A stretch of DNA of 64,000 nucleotides. It comes from Aquabacterium sp. GTDB taxonomy: Bacteria; Pseudomonadota; Gammaproteobacteria; Burkholderiales; Burkholderiaceae_C. Numbering within the stretch: position 1 is the first letter of the stretch; each line of letters starts with the position of its first letter. The notes beneath the pieces were generated by a model. It saw only the letters and a list, made by a program, of their open reading frames with translations. It did not search any database and was not told the origin of the DNA. A program made the position numbers and the translations under genes. Positions 44,014-53,293 of this stretch are shown one piece after another. The DNA lies in contig NZ_JACPYU010000012.1 in assembly GCF_016195855.1 (NCBI RefSeq), forward strand, positions 182,434 to 246,433, written 5' to 3'.

Positions 44014-44624
44014 AGTCCTCACGTGGTTTCACGCTCATCGAGCTGATGGTCGGCCTGACCATCATGGCCTTCCTGCTGATGTCCGGCCTGCCGTCGATGT
44101 CGGAGTGGATTCGCAACTCGCAGATGCGCAGTGCGGCCGAATCCATCATCAATGGCCTGCATTCGGCCCGCGCCGAAGCAGTCAAACGCAACACCTCGGT
44201 GCGCTTTCAGTTGACCAGCACGCTGGGCAACGACTGCACGATCGACTCATCCGGCAAGAACTGGGTCATCAACCTCTCGGGCACCAGCCCGGATGGCCAG
44301 TGTGGCAAAGCCCTGTCTGATTCAGCCGAGCCCTACATGCTGCAAAGAGCCTTGGCTGCCAACGACAGCAACCCGATCCTGATCAAGGCCTCGCAAGCTG
44401 CCATGGCCTTTACCGGCCTGGGCCAACAAGGCAGGGCTGACCCCGCACAACCGGTCGTCACCGTGACCATCGACATCACCCCGACGGAATCCGGCACCTG
44501 CCGCAAGGACGGCGGCAAGCTGCGCTGCCTGCGTATCGTGGTCTCGCCTGCAGGCCAGGCTCGCATGTGCGATCCCAGCATGAGCAATTCCAGCAACGAC
44601 CAGCCCATGGCTTGCCCGACATGA
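44007..44624 (+). CDS. fimT: FimT/GspH-type minor pilin
   Basis: A 205-residue prepilin: MLKSSRGFTLIELMVGLTIMAFLLM, then RNSQMRSAAESIINGLHSARAEAVKRN, which is the GspH/FimT helix-to-domain pattern. Start at 44007 is fixed by the leader and overlaps the pilE-like stop. It overlaps pilV by 4 bases. A role as an initiation minor pilin is expected. Confidence 0.92.
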   Translation: MLKSSRGFTLIELMVGLTIMAFLLMSGLPSMSEWIRNSQMRSAAESIINGLHSARAEAVKRNTSVRFQLTSTLGNDCTIDSSGKNWVINLSGTSPDGQCGKALSDSAEPYMLQRALAANDSNPILIKASQAAMAFTGLGQQGRADPAQPVVTVTIDITPTESGTCRKDGGKLRCLRIVVSPAGQARMCDPSMSNSSNDQPMACPT

Positions 44625-45109
44625 AAACCGCTCGCCCCCACCCCCCTGCACGGCACGCTGCAAGAGGCGTGCAAGGCGGCGTCATGCTGCTCGAAGCCCT
44701 GGTGGCCATCCTGATCTTTTCGCTGGGTGTGCTGTCCGTCATCCAGTTGCAAGCCGTCTCGATCAGGCAAGCCTCCAGCGCCGAATACCGATCGATGGCA
44801 TCCATGTTGGCCAACGACCTTGTCAGCCGCATGTGGTCCGCCGACCGCACACCCGCCGTACTGCAAACCAACTTTGGCAGCAGCACATCAGGCGCCGGCT
44901 ACACACAGTGGCTGGCCACGGTTCGCCGTTCTGGCTTGCCCAATATCAGCGCCGATCTGGGCACGCTGCCCACGGTGACCTTCGTCTCCGTCCCCAGTGG
45001 GTCCGCTACCGGCACCCCCAGCAGCCAGGCCACCGTCACGATCTACTGGAAAGAGCCCGGGGACACCACCCGCAAGCGCAGCTACCAGGTTGTGGCTCAA
45101 ATCAAATGA
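44621..45109 (+). CDS. pilV: PilV-type minor pilin
   Basis: A 162-residue prepilin with a basic leader and GGVMLLEALVAILIFSLGVL, then QAVSIRQASSAEYRSMASMLANDLVSRM. The PilV pattern (MLLEALVAILIFSLG) is clear. Start at 44621 overlaps the fimT stop (ATGA); an earlier start is possible but adds residues before the leader. It is part of the initiation complex with PilW and PilX. Confidence 0.92.
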   Translation: MKTARPHPPARHAARGVQGGVMLLEALVAILIFSLGVLSVIQLQAVSIRQASSAEYRSMASMLANDLVSRMWSADRTPAVLQTNFGSSTSGAGYTQWLATVRRSGLPNISADLGTLPTVTFVSVPSGSATGTPSSQATVTIYWKEPGDTTRKRSYQVVAQIK

Positions 45110-45123
45110 GGAGCACCCACACC

Positions 45124-46269
45124 ATGCAAGCTCCTTCTTACACGACAACACAGCGTGGCTTCAGCCTGGTCGAGATCATGGTGGGCCTGGTCATCGGCAT
45201 GGCCACCGTCGTGATCATGCTGCAGATGCTGTCCAACTCGGATGCCACCAAGCGCAAGGCCGCAGGCGGCAACGACGCCCAGATGAACGGCACTTTGGCG
45301 CTCTACACGCTGGAGCGGGAAATCCGTGCGTCAGGCTACGGCATCAACGACCAAAGGTTGCTGGGCTGTGACCTCACCTACAAGACCAGCACCGATGGCG
45401 CCACTGTCACCGTCCCGTTGCAGCCAACTACCGTCCTCACCACCGGTAGCGTGCACGCCCCTGCCGTCGATGCCAAGACCGACGCCTTGCTGGTCATCTA
45501 CAGCAACAACCAAGGCTCGGCAGACGGCGACAAGCTGCTGTCGAACTCTTCGGCCGGCAGCTACCAGGTCTCCACGCCTTCGACCTACAACATCAATGAC
45601 GTCATCATTGCCCAGAACTCGGCAAGACCCTCGCCCTGCGCGCTCACCACAGACAAAGTCCTCAACATCAACGGCTCGACCCTGACCGTCAATCCAGGCG
45701 TGATGGGCATGCTGGCAAACTCGGTGATCTACAACATGGGGGGCACCCCGGTCATCAATGTCTACGCCATCCGCAACGGCAACCTGACGGTCTGCGACTA
45801 CACCGCATGGGATTGCAGCAAAGCCAGCTACGCCAACCCCGTTGACAGCAATGTATGGGTCCCTATTGCCAGCAACATCGTGGCCATGCGTGCGCAATAT
45901 GGGCACGATCTTTTGCCAGGCGCTTCCGGCGGTGGGCTCCAGAAGATCGTCAGCCAATACGACCAGATCACGCCCGACAAGACCACCGGCATGAACGGCT
46001 TTACCACCGATTGCAGCTGGGCCAGAACCCTGGCTGTGCGCATCGCCCTGGTTGCGCGTAACACCTCCTACGACAAGACCGAACCCACCAAGGTGACCCC
46101 GGTATGGAGCGGCAGCACGGCGGACGGCGTCAGCTCGCCGGCCAACCCGACGGCCCTGCCCTTTGACCTGAGCGGCAACGGCGATTGGAAGAAGTACCGC
46201 TACAAGTCCATGGAAACCACTGTGCCCCTGCGCAACGCCATCTGGCAAGGAGGCTCGACATGCTCCTGA
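45124..46269 (+). CDS. pilW: PilW-type minor pilin
   Basis: A 381-residue prepilin with leader QRGFSLVEIMVGLVIGMATVVI and the family's long C-terminal domain. ALYTLEREIRASGYG is a PilW signature. ATG at 45124 has GAGGAG about ten bases upstream. It overlaps pilX by ten bases. It likely links PilV and PilX with PilY1. Confidence 0.92.
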   Translation: MQAPSYTTTQRGFSLVEIMVGLVIGMATVVIMLQMLSNSDATKRKAAGGNDAQMNGTLALYTLEREIRASGYGINDQRLLGCDLTYKTSTDGATVTVPLQPTTVLTTGSVHAPAVDAKTDALLVIYSNNQGSADGDKLLSNSSAGSYQVSTPSTYNINDVIIAQNSARPSPCALTTDKVLNINGSTLTVNPGVMGMLANSVIYNMGGTPVINVYAIRNGNLTVCDYTAWDCSKASYANPVDSNVWVPIASNIVAMRAQYGHDLLPGASGGGLQKIVSQYDQITPDKTTGMNGFTTDCSWARTLAVRIALVARNTSYDKTEPTKVTPVWSGSTADGVSSPANPTALPFDLSGNGDWKKYRYKSMETTVPLRNAIWQGGSTCS

Positions 46270-46928
46270 CACCTACCGCCCCTCAAGGTGAATTGCACCG
46301 CCGTGCACGCGCCCGACAAGAAGGCGTCGTGCTGATGATGGCCTTGATCGTGTTGATCGCGCTCACTCTCGCTGGTCTGGCACTCACACGTTCGGTCTAC
46401 ACCTCCAACGTGATCGCCGGCAACCTCGCGTTCCAGCAATCGGCCACCCACTCGGCCGACACGGGCGTTGAAACCGCAGTCGCCTGGCTTGAAGGCAACA
46501 ATGGGCAAGCCTCGTCCCTCACCGCCGTGCCTTGCGAAAGCGGTTCGGTGCTCGATTGCGACCAGAAGGATCGCGGCTACCGCGCCATACGGGAGGACCC
46601 CACCGCTGGCCAGAGCTGGGGCAACTTCTGGAAAGAGAACATCGAGAAAGACAACCTGGCCATGGACTTGCCCATAGACACCAAAACTGGCAACCAGGTC
46701 TCGTATTTCATCCAGCGCATGTGCACCAAATCCGGTAGCTCGCAAAGCCTCAGCAACAACTGCACAACATCCCCCGTGGATGCGGCCGGAACCTGCGCAG
46801 GCGGCAGCAGTTGCCTGAGCGGCAAGGAGAACCTGGCTGCGACCAGCCAGATCTACTTCCGCATCACGGTGCGGGTCATCGGGCCGCGCAATACCCAAAG
46901 CTTCGTCCAGTCGATCGTTGCGCTTTAA
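46260..46928 (+). CDS. pilX: PilX-type minor pilin
   Basis: A 222-residue protein with a 20-residue basic leader and QEGVVLMMALIVLIALTLAGLAL, as in PilX. The usual Glu5 is absent, as expected for PilX. GGAGG lies six bases before the chosen ATG at 46260. Cys-containing loops follow. It precedes pilY1 by 17 bases. Confidence 0.92.
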   Translation: MLLTPTAPQGELHRRARARQEGVVLMMALIVLIALTLAGLALTRSVYTSNVIAGNLAFQQSATHSADTGVETAVAWLEGNNGQASSLTAVPCESGSVLDCDQKDRGYRAIREDPTAGQSWGNFWKENIEKDNLAMDLPIDTKTGNQVSYFIQRMCTKSGSSQSLSNNCTTSPVDAAGTCAGGSSCLSGKENLAATSQIYFRITVRVIGPRNTQSFVQSIVAL

Positions 46929-46945
46929 CGCAACCGGAGAGCATC

Positions 46946-49900
46946 ATGCATCACCCCCGCTTTCTGCCTACGCGCCTTGCTCGCGCCCTTGGCTGCGCCC
47001 TCCTCCTGAGCAGCGCGACCAGCCATGCACCCGCCGCGCTAACCGATCTGGCCAGCGCCCCGCTGGAAACGTCCACCGCGACCCTGGTCAAGCCCAACAT
47101 CCTGTTCGTGCTGGACGATTCGGGCTCCATGTCTTGGGACTTCCTGCCCGACTGGGCCAACAGCTCGACTGATGGCCTGGCCCGCAATGCGCGCTACAAC
47201 GGCATTTACTACGATCCCACCATCACCTACACGCCGCCGATGAAATACGACGGTGCCAGTTACCCAAGCATGACGGCGGCGAACTCATCAAGCTGGACGG
47301 CCGTGCCCTTTGACGGCTTTGGCGTGCAAACCCCGTCGAACATGCCCAACACGGGCACGAACAACCTGTTCACCACCTCATCCTCGGGCACGACACAGAA
47401 CCTGGTAAGCAACGCCTACTACTACACCTTCATCCCAGGTGAGTACTGCACTTCAGATACGCTCAAGACCTGTGCGACCCAAAGTGCACCGACTGCAACC
47501 TACTCGGTCCCGGCCTACTTGCGGTGGTGCAGCACCTCGGCCCGCACCAATTGCCGCGCAACCCGCATCGACACCGCCCCCAGTGGCGGATCGACCTACA
47601 CCTATGCGCGTTACCCGGGCATGACCTCGCCCGTGGTACCTGGCAGCAACACCAGGGTCAACATCGTCTCCAGCAACAACAGCTACCCCTACCCAGGTAC
47701 AACAGCCAAGGCGACGACGCGAACGGACTGCGCAGGAACGACCTGCACCTACACCGAGGAAATGACCAACTTCGCCAATTGGTGGGCCTACTACCGCATG
47801 CGCATGCAGATGGCCAAGTCCGCTGCGTCGCTGGCTTTCTCCGTGGTGGACTCGGGCAAGCGCCTGGGCTACATGAGCATCAACAACAACACCGGCACGG
47901 ACTTCCTGGGCGTATCGGATCTAACCACCGGCAGCGGCGGCCAGAAGGCCCAGTGGTACAGCAAGCTGATCAACGCCAAGCCCAACAACAGCACCCCCTT
48001 GCGGGTAGCTCTGTCTACCGCAGGCCGCTATTTCGCCGGCAAGCTCAGCAAGGTCAACACCGTCACGGCGGCTGACCCGATGCAGTACGCGTGTCAGCGC
48101 AACTTCACCATGCTGTCCACCGACGGCTACTGGAACGAATCAAGCAACCCGGACCAGATCGACGGCAGCACCGATATCGGCGACCAGGACAGCGCCAGCA
48201 CTATTTCTCGCCCGTATTTCGACGGCACAGCCACAGGCAACACCCTGGCGGACGTGGCCCAGTACTACTACGTCACCGACATTCGTGCCGCAGCCTTCAG
48301 CAACACCAATGGCGCACTCGGCACCGATGTGGCCAGTAACAACATCGCGGACAAACAGCAGCGCATGTACACATCCACGGTGGGACTGGGCGCCTCCGGC
48401 TACATGCGCTTCCAGTCCAACTATCAAACGGCAGACAGCGGCGACTACTACGACGTGGCCCAAGGCACCTCGACCAGCTCGACCACGGCCAGCAATGGTG
48501 TCTGCAGTTGGCAAACCTCGGGCAAGTGCAACTGGCCCAAGGCCGCGAGCAACACACAAACAACCATTAATGACCTGTGGCACGCGGCCGTCAATGGCCG
48601 CGGCGTGTACTACAGCGCCGCCAACCCGGCCCAGTTGCGTGATGGCCTGACCAGCTTCATTCAGTCGGTCAACGCGGCCACATCAGACGCATCTGCGGCC
48701 ACCACCAGCAACCCCAACGTGTCGGCGGGCGACAACTTCGTGTTCAAGTCAACCTTCCACTCTGGTGACTGGTACGGCGAACTGGCGCGCTATACGATCA
48801 ACATTGACACGGGCGCGCTCTCAACCTATCCGGACTGGTCACAATCCGGCGAGGTTTTCATCAGCGCGTCGACCAAGGCCCCCGCCTTGCTGGACACAAC
48901 AGCCTGGGCCACACGCAACATTTATACCTACTCGCCATCATCGGCGACGCCTTTGCTGCCTTTCAATTGGACCTCCATGCCCACCACCATGCAGGCCTAC
49001 TTCAAGGTGAGCAACATGAGCGGTCTTGCTCAGATGTGTGCATCGGGCGCCTATTGCCTGCCCGCGACATCCCAGGTTGACAGCAGTACGGCGGGCACCA
49101 CAACGGGGGCAGGCGGCATCAACCTGGTCAACTTCCTGCGAGGGGACCGCAGCAACGAAGGCAAGGCTTCTGACACCGACGCCTACTATCGTCAACGCAT
49201 GCACGTGCTGGGCGACATCGTGAGTTCGCAAGCCGTGTATGTAAAGGCTCCTCGCTTTGGCTACGTTGATGCGGGCTATTCGAGCTACCGTACCTCACAG
49301 GCATCGCGGCAGCCCATGTTGTACGTGGGCGCCAACGACGGCATGCTGCATGCCTTCAAAGCCGACACGGGCACAGAAGCCTGGGCGTACATTCCCTCCA
49401 TGCTGCTGCCCAAGCTCTACAAGCTGGCCGACAAGAACTACGAGTCCAACCACACCTTCTACATCAACGCCACCCCCGCAGAGGGCGACGTGTACTTCGA
49501 TGGCGGTTGGCACACGATTTTGGTGAGTGGTCTGGGCGCAGGTGGCCGCGGCTTCTTTGCCCTGGACATCACCGACCCCACCACCCCCAAGGTGCTCTGG
49601 GAGTTCACGTCCGACACCACCAAGGGTTCAGGCTACACCGTTGACGCCGATCTGGGCTACTCCTATGGCACACCGATCATCACCAAACTGTCCGATGGCA
49701 GCTGGTCGGTGATCGTCACCTCTGGCCATAACAACGTGTCACCCGGCAGCGGCCATGGCATCGTCTGGGTGCTCAACCCCAAGACCGGGGCCGTCATCAA
49801 GAAGATCGACACGGGTGCAGGCAGCAGCTCATCGGCCGTCGCCGGTTGCGCGGCCGCCCCATGCCCGGCCGGCCTTTCCAAGGTCGCCGCCTATGCAGAC

Positions 49901-50731
49901 AACAACTACGCCAACAACACATCCGTTCGCTTGTACGGCGGCGACTTGTTGGGCAACGTCTGGCGCATGGACATCAGCAAGCTTACCGCAGCAGGCGGCG
50001 ATGCTCCGGTGCAGTTGCTGGCCACGCTGGCTGACGCCAACGGCACCCGTCAACCCGTCACTGCACGCCCCGAGCTGGGCAACGTCGTGGGAGTCCCGGT
50101 GGTCTATGTCGGCACCGGCGCCTACCTGGGCGTCTCGGACATCTCGACCACGGGCCGTCAGTCCATCTACGCCATCAAGGATCCGCTGACGACGGTGTCA
50201 GGCAGTTCCGGCATCTATGGCAGCCCACGCGCGGCCACATGCTCCGCATCGGGCAGGAGCAACTGCTTCATCAAGCAAACTCTGCAAGACTCCGGTGGCA
50301 TCCGCACGGCCAGCAGCACAGTGAGCTACACAGTGGACTACACCACCATGTATGGCTGGTACACCGACCTGCCCGAAACCGGTGAGCGCATGAACACCGA
50401 CCCCGACCTGCAACTGGGCGCCCTGGTCTTCTCGACCAACATCCCCAGCGCCTCCGACGCGTGCAGCGTGGGTGGATCCAGCTACTTGAACTACCTGGAC
50501 TACCGCACGGGCCAAACCCTGACGGGCGCCACCCAGGTCGGGTCGCTGCTGTCCAACGGCACCACCACGGCCCTGGCCACAGCCCCCACGCTGGTGCGCC
50601 TGCCCAACGGCAAGATCATCTCCATCACAGACTTGTCCGACGGCTCCACCGTCACCAAGGAACTGCCCCCACTGGGCACTGGCCAGAAGACCCGCCGCGT
50701 GTCCTGGCGCGAGCTGATCAGCATCAACTGA
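46946..50731 (+). CDS. pilY1: PilY1-type pilus tip/adhesin protein
   Basis: A 1261-residue exported protein with a signal at residues 1-30 (ALGCALLLSSATSHAPA). A von Willebrand A-like domain begins at about residue 50 with the metal site NILFVLDDSGSM (57-62). The C-terminal 500 residues form the PilY1 beta-propeller with YVGANDGMLHAFKADTGTEAW, ALDITDPTTPKVLWE, DLGYSYGTPII and SGHNN. It tips or promotes type IV pili, and in some bacteria adheres to surfaces and senses calcium. It is the last gene of the operon and is convergent with glcF, with 29 bases between. Confidence 0.94.
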   Translation: MHHPRFLPTRLARALGCALLLSSATSHAPAALTDLASAPLETSTATLVKPNILFVLDDSGSMSWDFLPDWANSSTDGLARNARYNGIYYDPTITYTPPMKYDGASYPSMTAANSSSWTAVPFDGFGVQTPSNMPNTGTNNLFTTSSSGTTQNLVSNAYYYTFIPGEYCTSDTLKTCATQSAPTATYSVPAYLRWCSTSARTNCRATRIDTAPSGGSTYTYARYPGMTSPVVPGSNTRVNIVSSNNSYPYPGTTAKATTRTDCAGTTCTYTEEMTNFANWWAYYRMRMQMAKSAASLAFSVVDSGKRLGYMSINNNTGTDFLGVSDLTTGSGGQKAQWYSKLINAKPNNSTPLRVALSTAGRYFAGKLSKVNTVTAADPMQYACQRNFTMLSTDGYWNESSNPDQIDGSTDIGDQDSASTISRPYFDGTATGNTLADVAQYYYVTDIRAAAFSNTNGALGTDVASNNIADKQQRMYTSTVGLGASGYMRFQSNYQTADSGDYYDVAQGTSTSSTTASNGVCSWQTSGKCNWPKAASNTQTTINDLWHAAVNGRGVYYSAANPAQLRDGLTSFIQSVNAATSDASAATTSNPNVSAGDNFVFKSTFHSGDWYGELARYTINIDTGALSTYPDWSQSGEVFISASTKAPALLDTTAWATRNIYTYSPSSATPLLPFNWTSMPTTMQAYFKVSNMSGLAQMCASGAYCLPATSQVDSSTAGTTTGAGGINLVNFLRGDRSNEGKASDTDAYYRQRMHVLGDIVSSQAVYVKAPRFGYVDAGYSSYRTSQASRQPMLYVGANDGMLHAFKADTGTEAWAYIPSMLLPKLYKLADKNYESNHTFYINATPAEGDVYFDGGWHTILVSGLGAGGRGFFALDITDPTTPKVLWEFTSDTTKGSGYTVDADLGYSYGTPIITKLSDGSWSVIVTSGHNNVSPGSGHGIVWVLNPKTGAVIKKIDTGAGSSSSAVAGCAAAPCPAGLSKVAAYADNNYANNTSVRLYGGDLLGNVWRMDISKLTAAGGDAPVQLLATLADANGTRQPVTARPELGNVVGVPVVYVGTGAYLGVSDISTTGRQSIYAIKDPLTTVSGSSGIYGSPRAATCSASGRSNCFIKQTLQDSGGIRTASSTVSYTVDYTTMYGWYTDLPETGERMNTDPDLQLGALVFSTNIPSASDACSVGGSSYLNYLDYRTGQTLTGATQVGSLLSNGTTTALATAPTLVRLPNGKIISITDLSDGSTVTKELPPLGTGQKTRRVSWRELISIN

Positions 50732-50751
50732 TCCAGCGCACGATGCAAGAC

Positions 50752-50777
50752 AGGCCCTGTTCAGCCGGACAGGGCCT
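50752..50777. terminator. Hairpin at the convergent pilY1-glcF end
   Basis: AGGCCCTGT (50752-50760) pairs perfectly with ACAGGGCCT (50769-50777) across an eight-base loop that includes the glcF stop codon. No clear T-tract follows on either strand, so termination is plausible but not certain. Confidence 0.5.
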
Positions 50778-52032
50778 CGTCCAACACCTCCAGCCAGTGC
50801 TTGACTGGCGTGTCGGTGCCTGATTGCAGGTGCACGATGCACCCGATGTTGGCGCTGGCAATCAGATGCGGCTCGGTGGCCTGCAGGGATTTGAGCTTGA
50901 GGTCACGCAACTGGCGCGACAACTCGGGCTGCAGCACGCTGTAAGCCCCACCGGCACCGCAGCACTGGTGGCTGTCCTGCACGGCCAGCTTCACTTCAAA
51001 ACCCAACTCGCGCAGCCCTGTTTCGATGGGGCCTGGCTTGGCCGCACTGCTGAGCTTTTGCGCATGGCTCAGGCTGCATGGGGGGTGGAAGGTCACCGCA
51101 CCCAGTCCGGCTTGAGCGCGCTTGCCCAGCTTGCGCTTGAGCATGGGCATCCAGCTGGCGAGCATCTCGCCGGGGTCGCGCACCATGGCCACCACCCGCT
51201 TGGCCTTGTCGGCATAAACCGGGTCATCGGCCAGCAGGCTGTCGTAATCCTTCACCCAGGCGCCACAGCCCGAGGCATTGATCAGGATGGCCTCCACCGG
51301 CGTGGGTGATTCGATGTAAGGCCACCAGGCGTCGATGTTGCGCCGCGCGCGGGCCTTGGCCCCATCCACGTCACCCATGTGCCCTTGCACCGCACCACAG
51401 CAGGTGGACGCCGAGGCCACCACGGCACGGATGCCGATGGCATCGAGCACACGCGCGGTAGACGCATCGATGTGAGGCCGCAAGCCCGGCTGCACGCAGC
51501 CCTTGAGCAGCAGCACGCGGCGAGCGTGCAGGCTCTTGCGCGGGTCAGGCCAGGCCGGCGCCGACATCGGTGGCCGAGAAGGCACCTGCTCACGCAAGGC
51601 TGCGGGCAAAAGGGGCCGCACGGCCTGCCCCAGCTTGAGCGCCGGCGTGAACCAGGGTGAAGGCATCAGCTTGACCAGGCCCCAGCGCATCAGGCGTTCA
51701 CGCCAGGGGCGCTGCACCTGCGCGTCCACCACGGGCTGGCCGACAGCCAGCAACTCGTGGTACTGCACGCCCGATGGGCAGGTGCTTTCGCAATGGCGGC
51801 AACCGATGCAGCGGTCCAGGTGCTCCTGCGTGGTGCGCGTGGGCGTTTGCCCCTCGAACACCTGCTTCATCAGGTAGATGCGACCGCGCGGGCCATCCAG
51901 CTCGTTGCCAGTGACACGGTAGGTCGGACAGGTGGCGTTGCAGAAACCGCAGTGCACGCACTGGCGCAGCACCTCCTGGGCCTTGAGGCCTTCGGGGGTG
52001 GACTGGTGTTGGGGGGCAAGCTGGGTCTGCAT
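50761..52032 (-). CDS. glcF: GlcF, glycolate oxidase iron-sulfur subunit
   Basis: A 423-residue protein with two ferredoxin-type 4Fe-4S motifs: CVHCGFCNATCP (residues 25-36) and CIGCRHCESTCP (about 77-88), then two CCG domains including STCCGAVQG and SHQCCGAGGAYS. It oxidises glycolate to glyoxylate with GlcD and GlcE, passing electrons to quinone. ATG at 52032 lies two bases after the glcE stop; the frame extends eight more codons upstream. No glcD is seen in this window. Confidence 0.93.
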   Translation of the reverse strand: MQTQLAPQHQSTPEGLKAQEVLRQCVHCGFCNATCPTYRVTGNELDGPRGRIYLMKQVFEGQTPTRTTQEHLDRCIGCRHCESTCPSGVQYHELLAVGQPVVDAQVQRPWRERLMRWGLVKLMPSPWFTPALKLGQAVRPLLPAALREQVPSRPPMSAPAWPDPRKSLHARRVLLLKGCVQPGLRPHIDASTARVLDAIGIRAVVASASTCCGAVQGHMGDVDGAKARARRNIDAWWPYIESPTPVEAILINASGCGAWVKDYDSLLADDPVYADKAKRVVAMVRDPGEMLASWMPMLKRKLGKRAQAGLGAVTFHPPCSLSHAQKLSSAAKPGPIETGLRELGFEVKLAVQDSHQCCGAGGAYSVLQPELSRQLRDLKLKSLQATEPHLIASANIGCIVHLQSGTDTPVKHWLEVLDEALSG

Positions 52033-52034
52033 GG

Positions 52035-53213
52035 TCAATCCGCGCGTCGCGACCACAGGCGACCTGTGTCGAACACGCCATGAGGGTCAAAGGCTTTTTG
52101 CACCTGCTCGTGCAGACGCTGCTGGACAGCCGACAAGGCCGTTGGCGCCACCAGGGCACGCGTCTGCAAGGCCAGGAAAGGCTGGGCATGGCCGCCGGCC
52201 TTGGCCACCACCTCATGCACCGCTGCGGCCGGGGCCGGCGTGCACACCCAGCGCAGGCCGCCAAACCACTCGGCCAGCAACTCGCCGTGCAAGCCCAATG
52301 GCGCGGTGGTCGGGGGCACGGAGATGCGCCACAAGGTGACGCCATGTTGCCCGGCCTGCATCACGGCCTGGCGCGCGCGCGCGAAGAACTCGTCGCTGTG
52401 GTCGCGCACGCCTTGCCAGAAGCCATCGGCCACGGGCGGGGCCAGCAGCTCGCCACGACGCTCGCGGTACATGCCCTGCACGGCGCTGGCCACGGCCGCA
52501 CGGGCACCACGCAGGCGCACCAGCAGCGTGCCGTCCCACCAGGCCGAGGCGTCGATGGGCAAAGGCTGGGCGGCCCACTTGTTGATCTGGGCCAGGGCTT
52601 CGGCTTCGTTCACATCAAAGCGCATGGTGGCCGACACCGTGGGCTGCGGCATCACCTTGAGCGTCACGTCCACCAGCACGCCCAAGGTGCCCATGGAGCC
52701 GGCCATCAAACGAGACAGATCAAAGCCTGCGACGTTCTTCATCACCGCGCCGCCAAAGCGCAGCAACTCGGCCCGCCCGGTCAACACGGTGCAGCCCAGC
52801 ACGTGGTCGCGCACCGCACCGCGCGAGACCCGGCCCGGGCCACTCAGGCCGCAGGCCACGACGCCGCCCAGCGTGGGCTCATCACTCTGGCTGGCCACAA
52901 AGCCATAGCGTGGGGGCTCGAACGCCAGATGCTGGCCCCGCTCGGCCAGCACCGCCTCGACCTCACGCAAGGGCGTGCCGGCGCGCGCGCGGATCACCAG
53001 CTCGCTGGGTTCGTACGATTCGATGCCCTGCCAGGCCCGGGTGTCCAGCAACTCGCCCCGGGTGGTGTCGCCCAGGTGGTCCTTGCTGCCCCCACCGCGC
53101 ACGCGCAGGCAGGCCCCCCGCCCGGCAGCGTCCTGGATGTGTTGCGCCCACTGTGCGGGGGCATCGCCTGCCGAAAGGCCTTCGGCTTGCGCGTTCGCGT
53201 CTTGTTCGGCCAT
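52035..53213 (-). CDS. glcE: GlcE, glycolate oxidase FAD-binding subunit
   Basis: A 392-residue FAD-binding (PCMH-type) protein: LRVRGGGSKDHLGD, then GGVVACGLSGPGRVSRGAVRDHVLG, and FGGAVMKNVAGFDLSRLMAGSMGTLGVL, which matches GlcE strongly. It pairs with GlcF downstream. Start at 53213 (MAEQDANAQ) or 53228. It is divergent from the amidase gene with 80 bases between. The expected glcD gene is not adjacent. Confidence 0.93.
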   Translation of the reverse strand: MAEQDANAQAEGLSAGDAPAQWAQHIQDAAGRGACLRVRGGGSKDHLGDTTRGELLDTRAWQGIESYEPSELVIRARAGTPLREVEAVLAERGQHLAFEPPRYGFVASQSDEPTLGGVVACGLSGPGRVSRGAVRDHVLGCTVLTGRAELLRFGGAVMKNVAGFDLSRLMAGSMGTLGVLVDVTLKVMPQPTVSATMRFDVNEAEALAQINKWAAQPLPIDASAWWDGTLLVRLRGARAAVASAVQGMYRERRGELLAPPVADGFWQGVRDHSDEFFARARQAVMQAGQHGVTLWRISVPPTTAPLGLHGELLAEWFGGLRWVCTPAPAAAVHEVVAKAGGHAQPFLALQTRALVAPTALSAVQQRLHEQVQKAFDPHGVFDTGRLWSRRAD

Positions 53214-53293
53214 GATGGCGGCAAGCATAAGGCAAGGCCGGGCCTGTCTTGCCTGCCCCTCTTACAGTCTGGCCATTTGTTATTCCTGATCAC

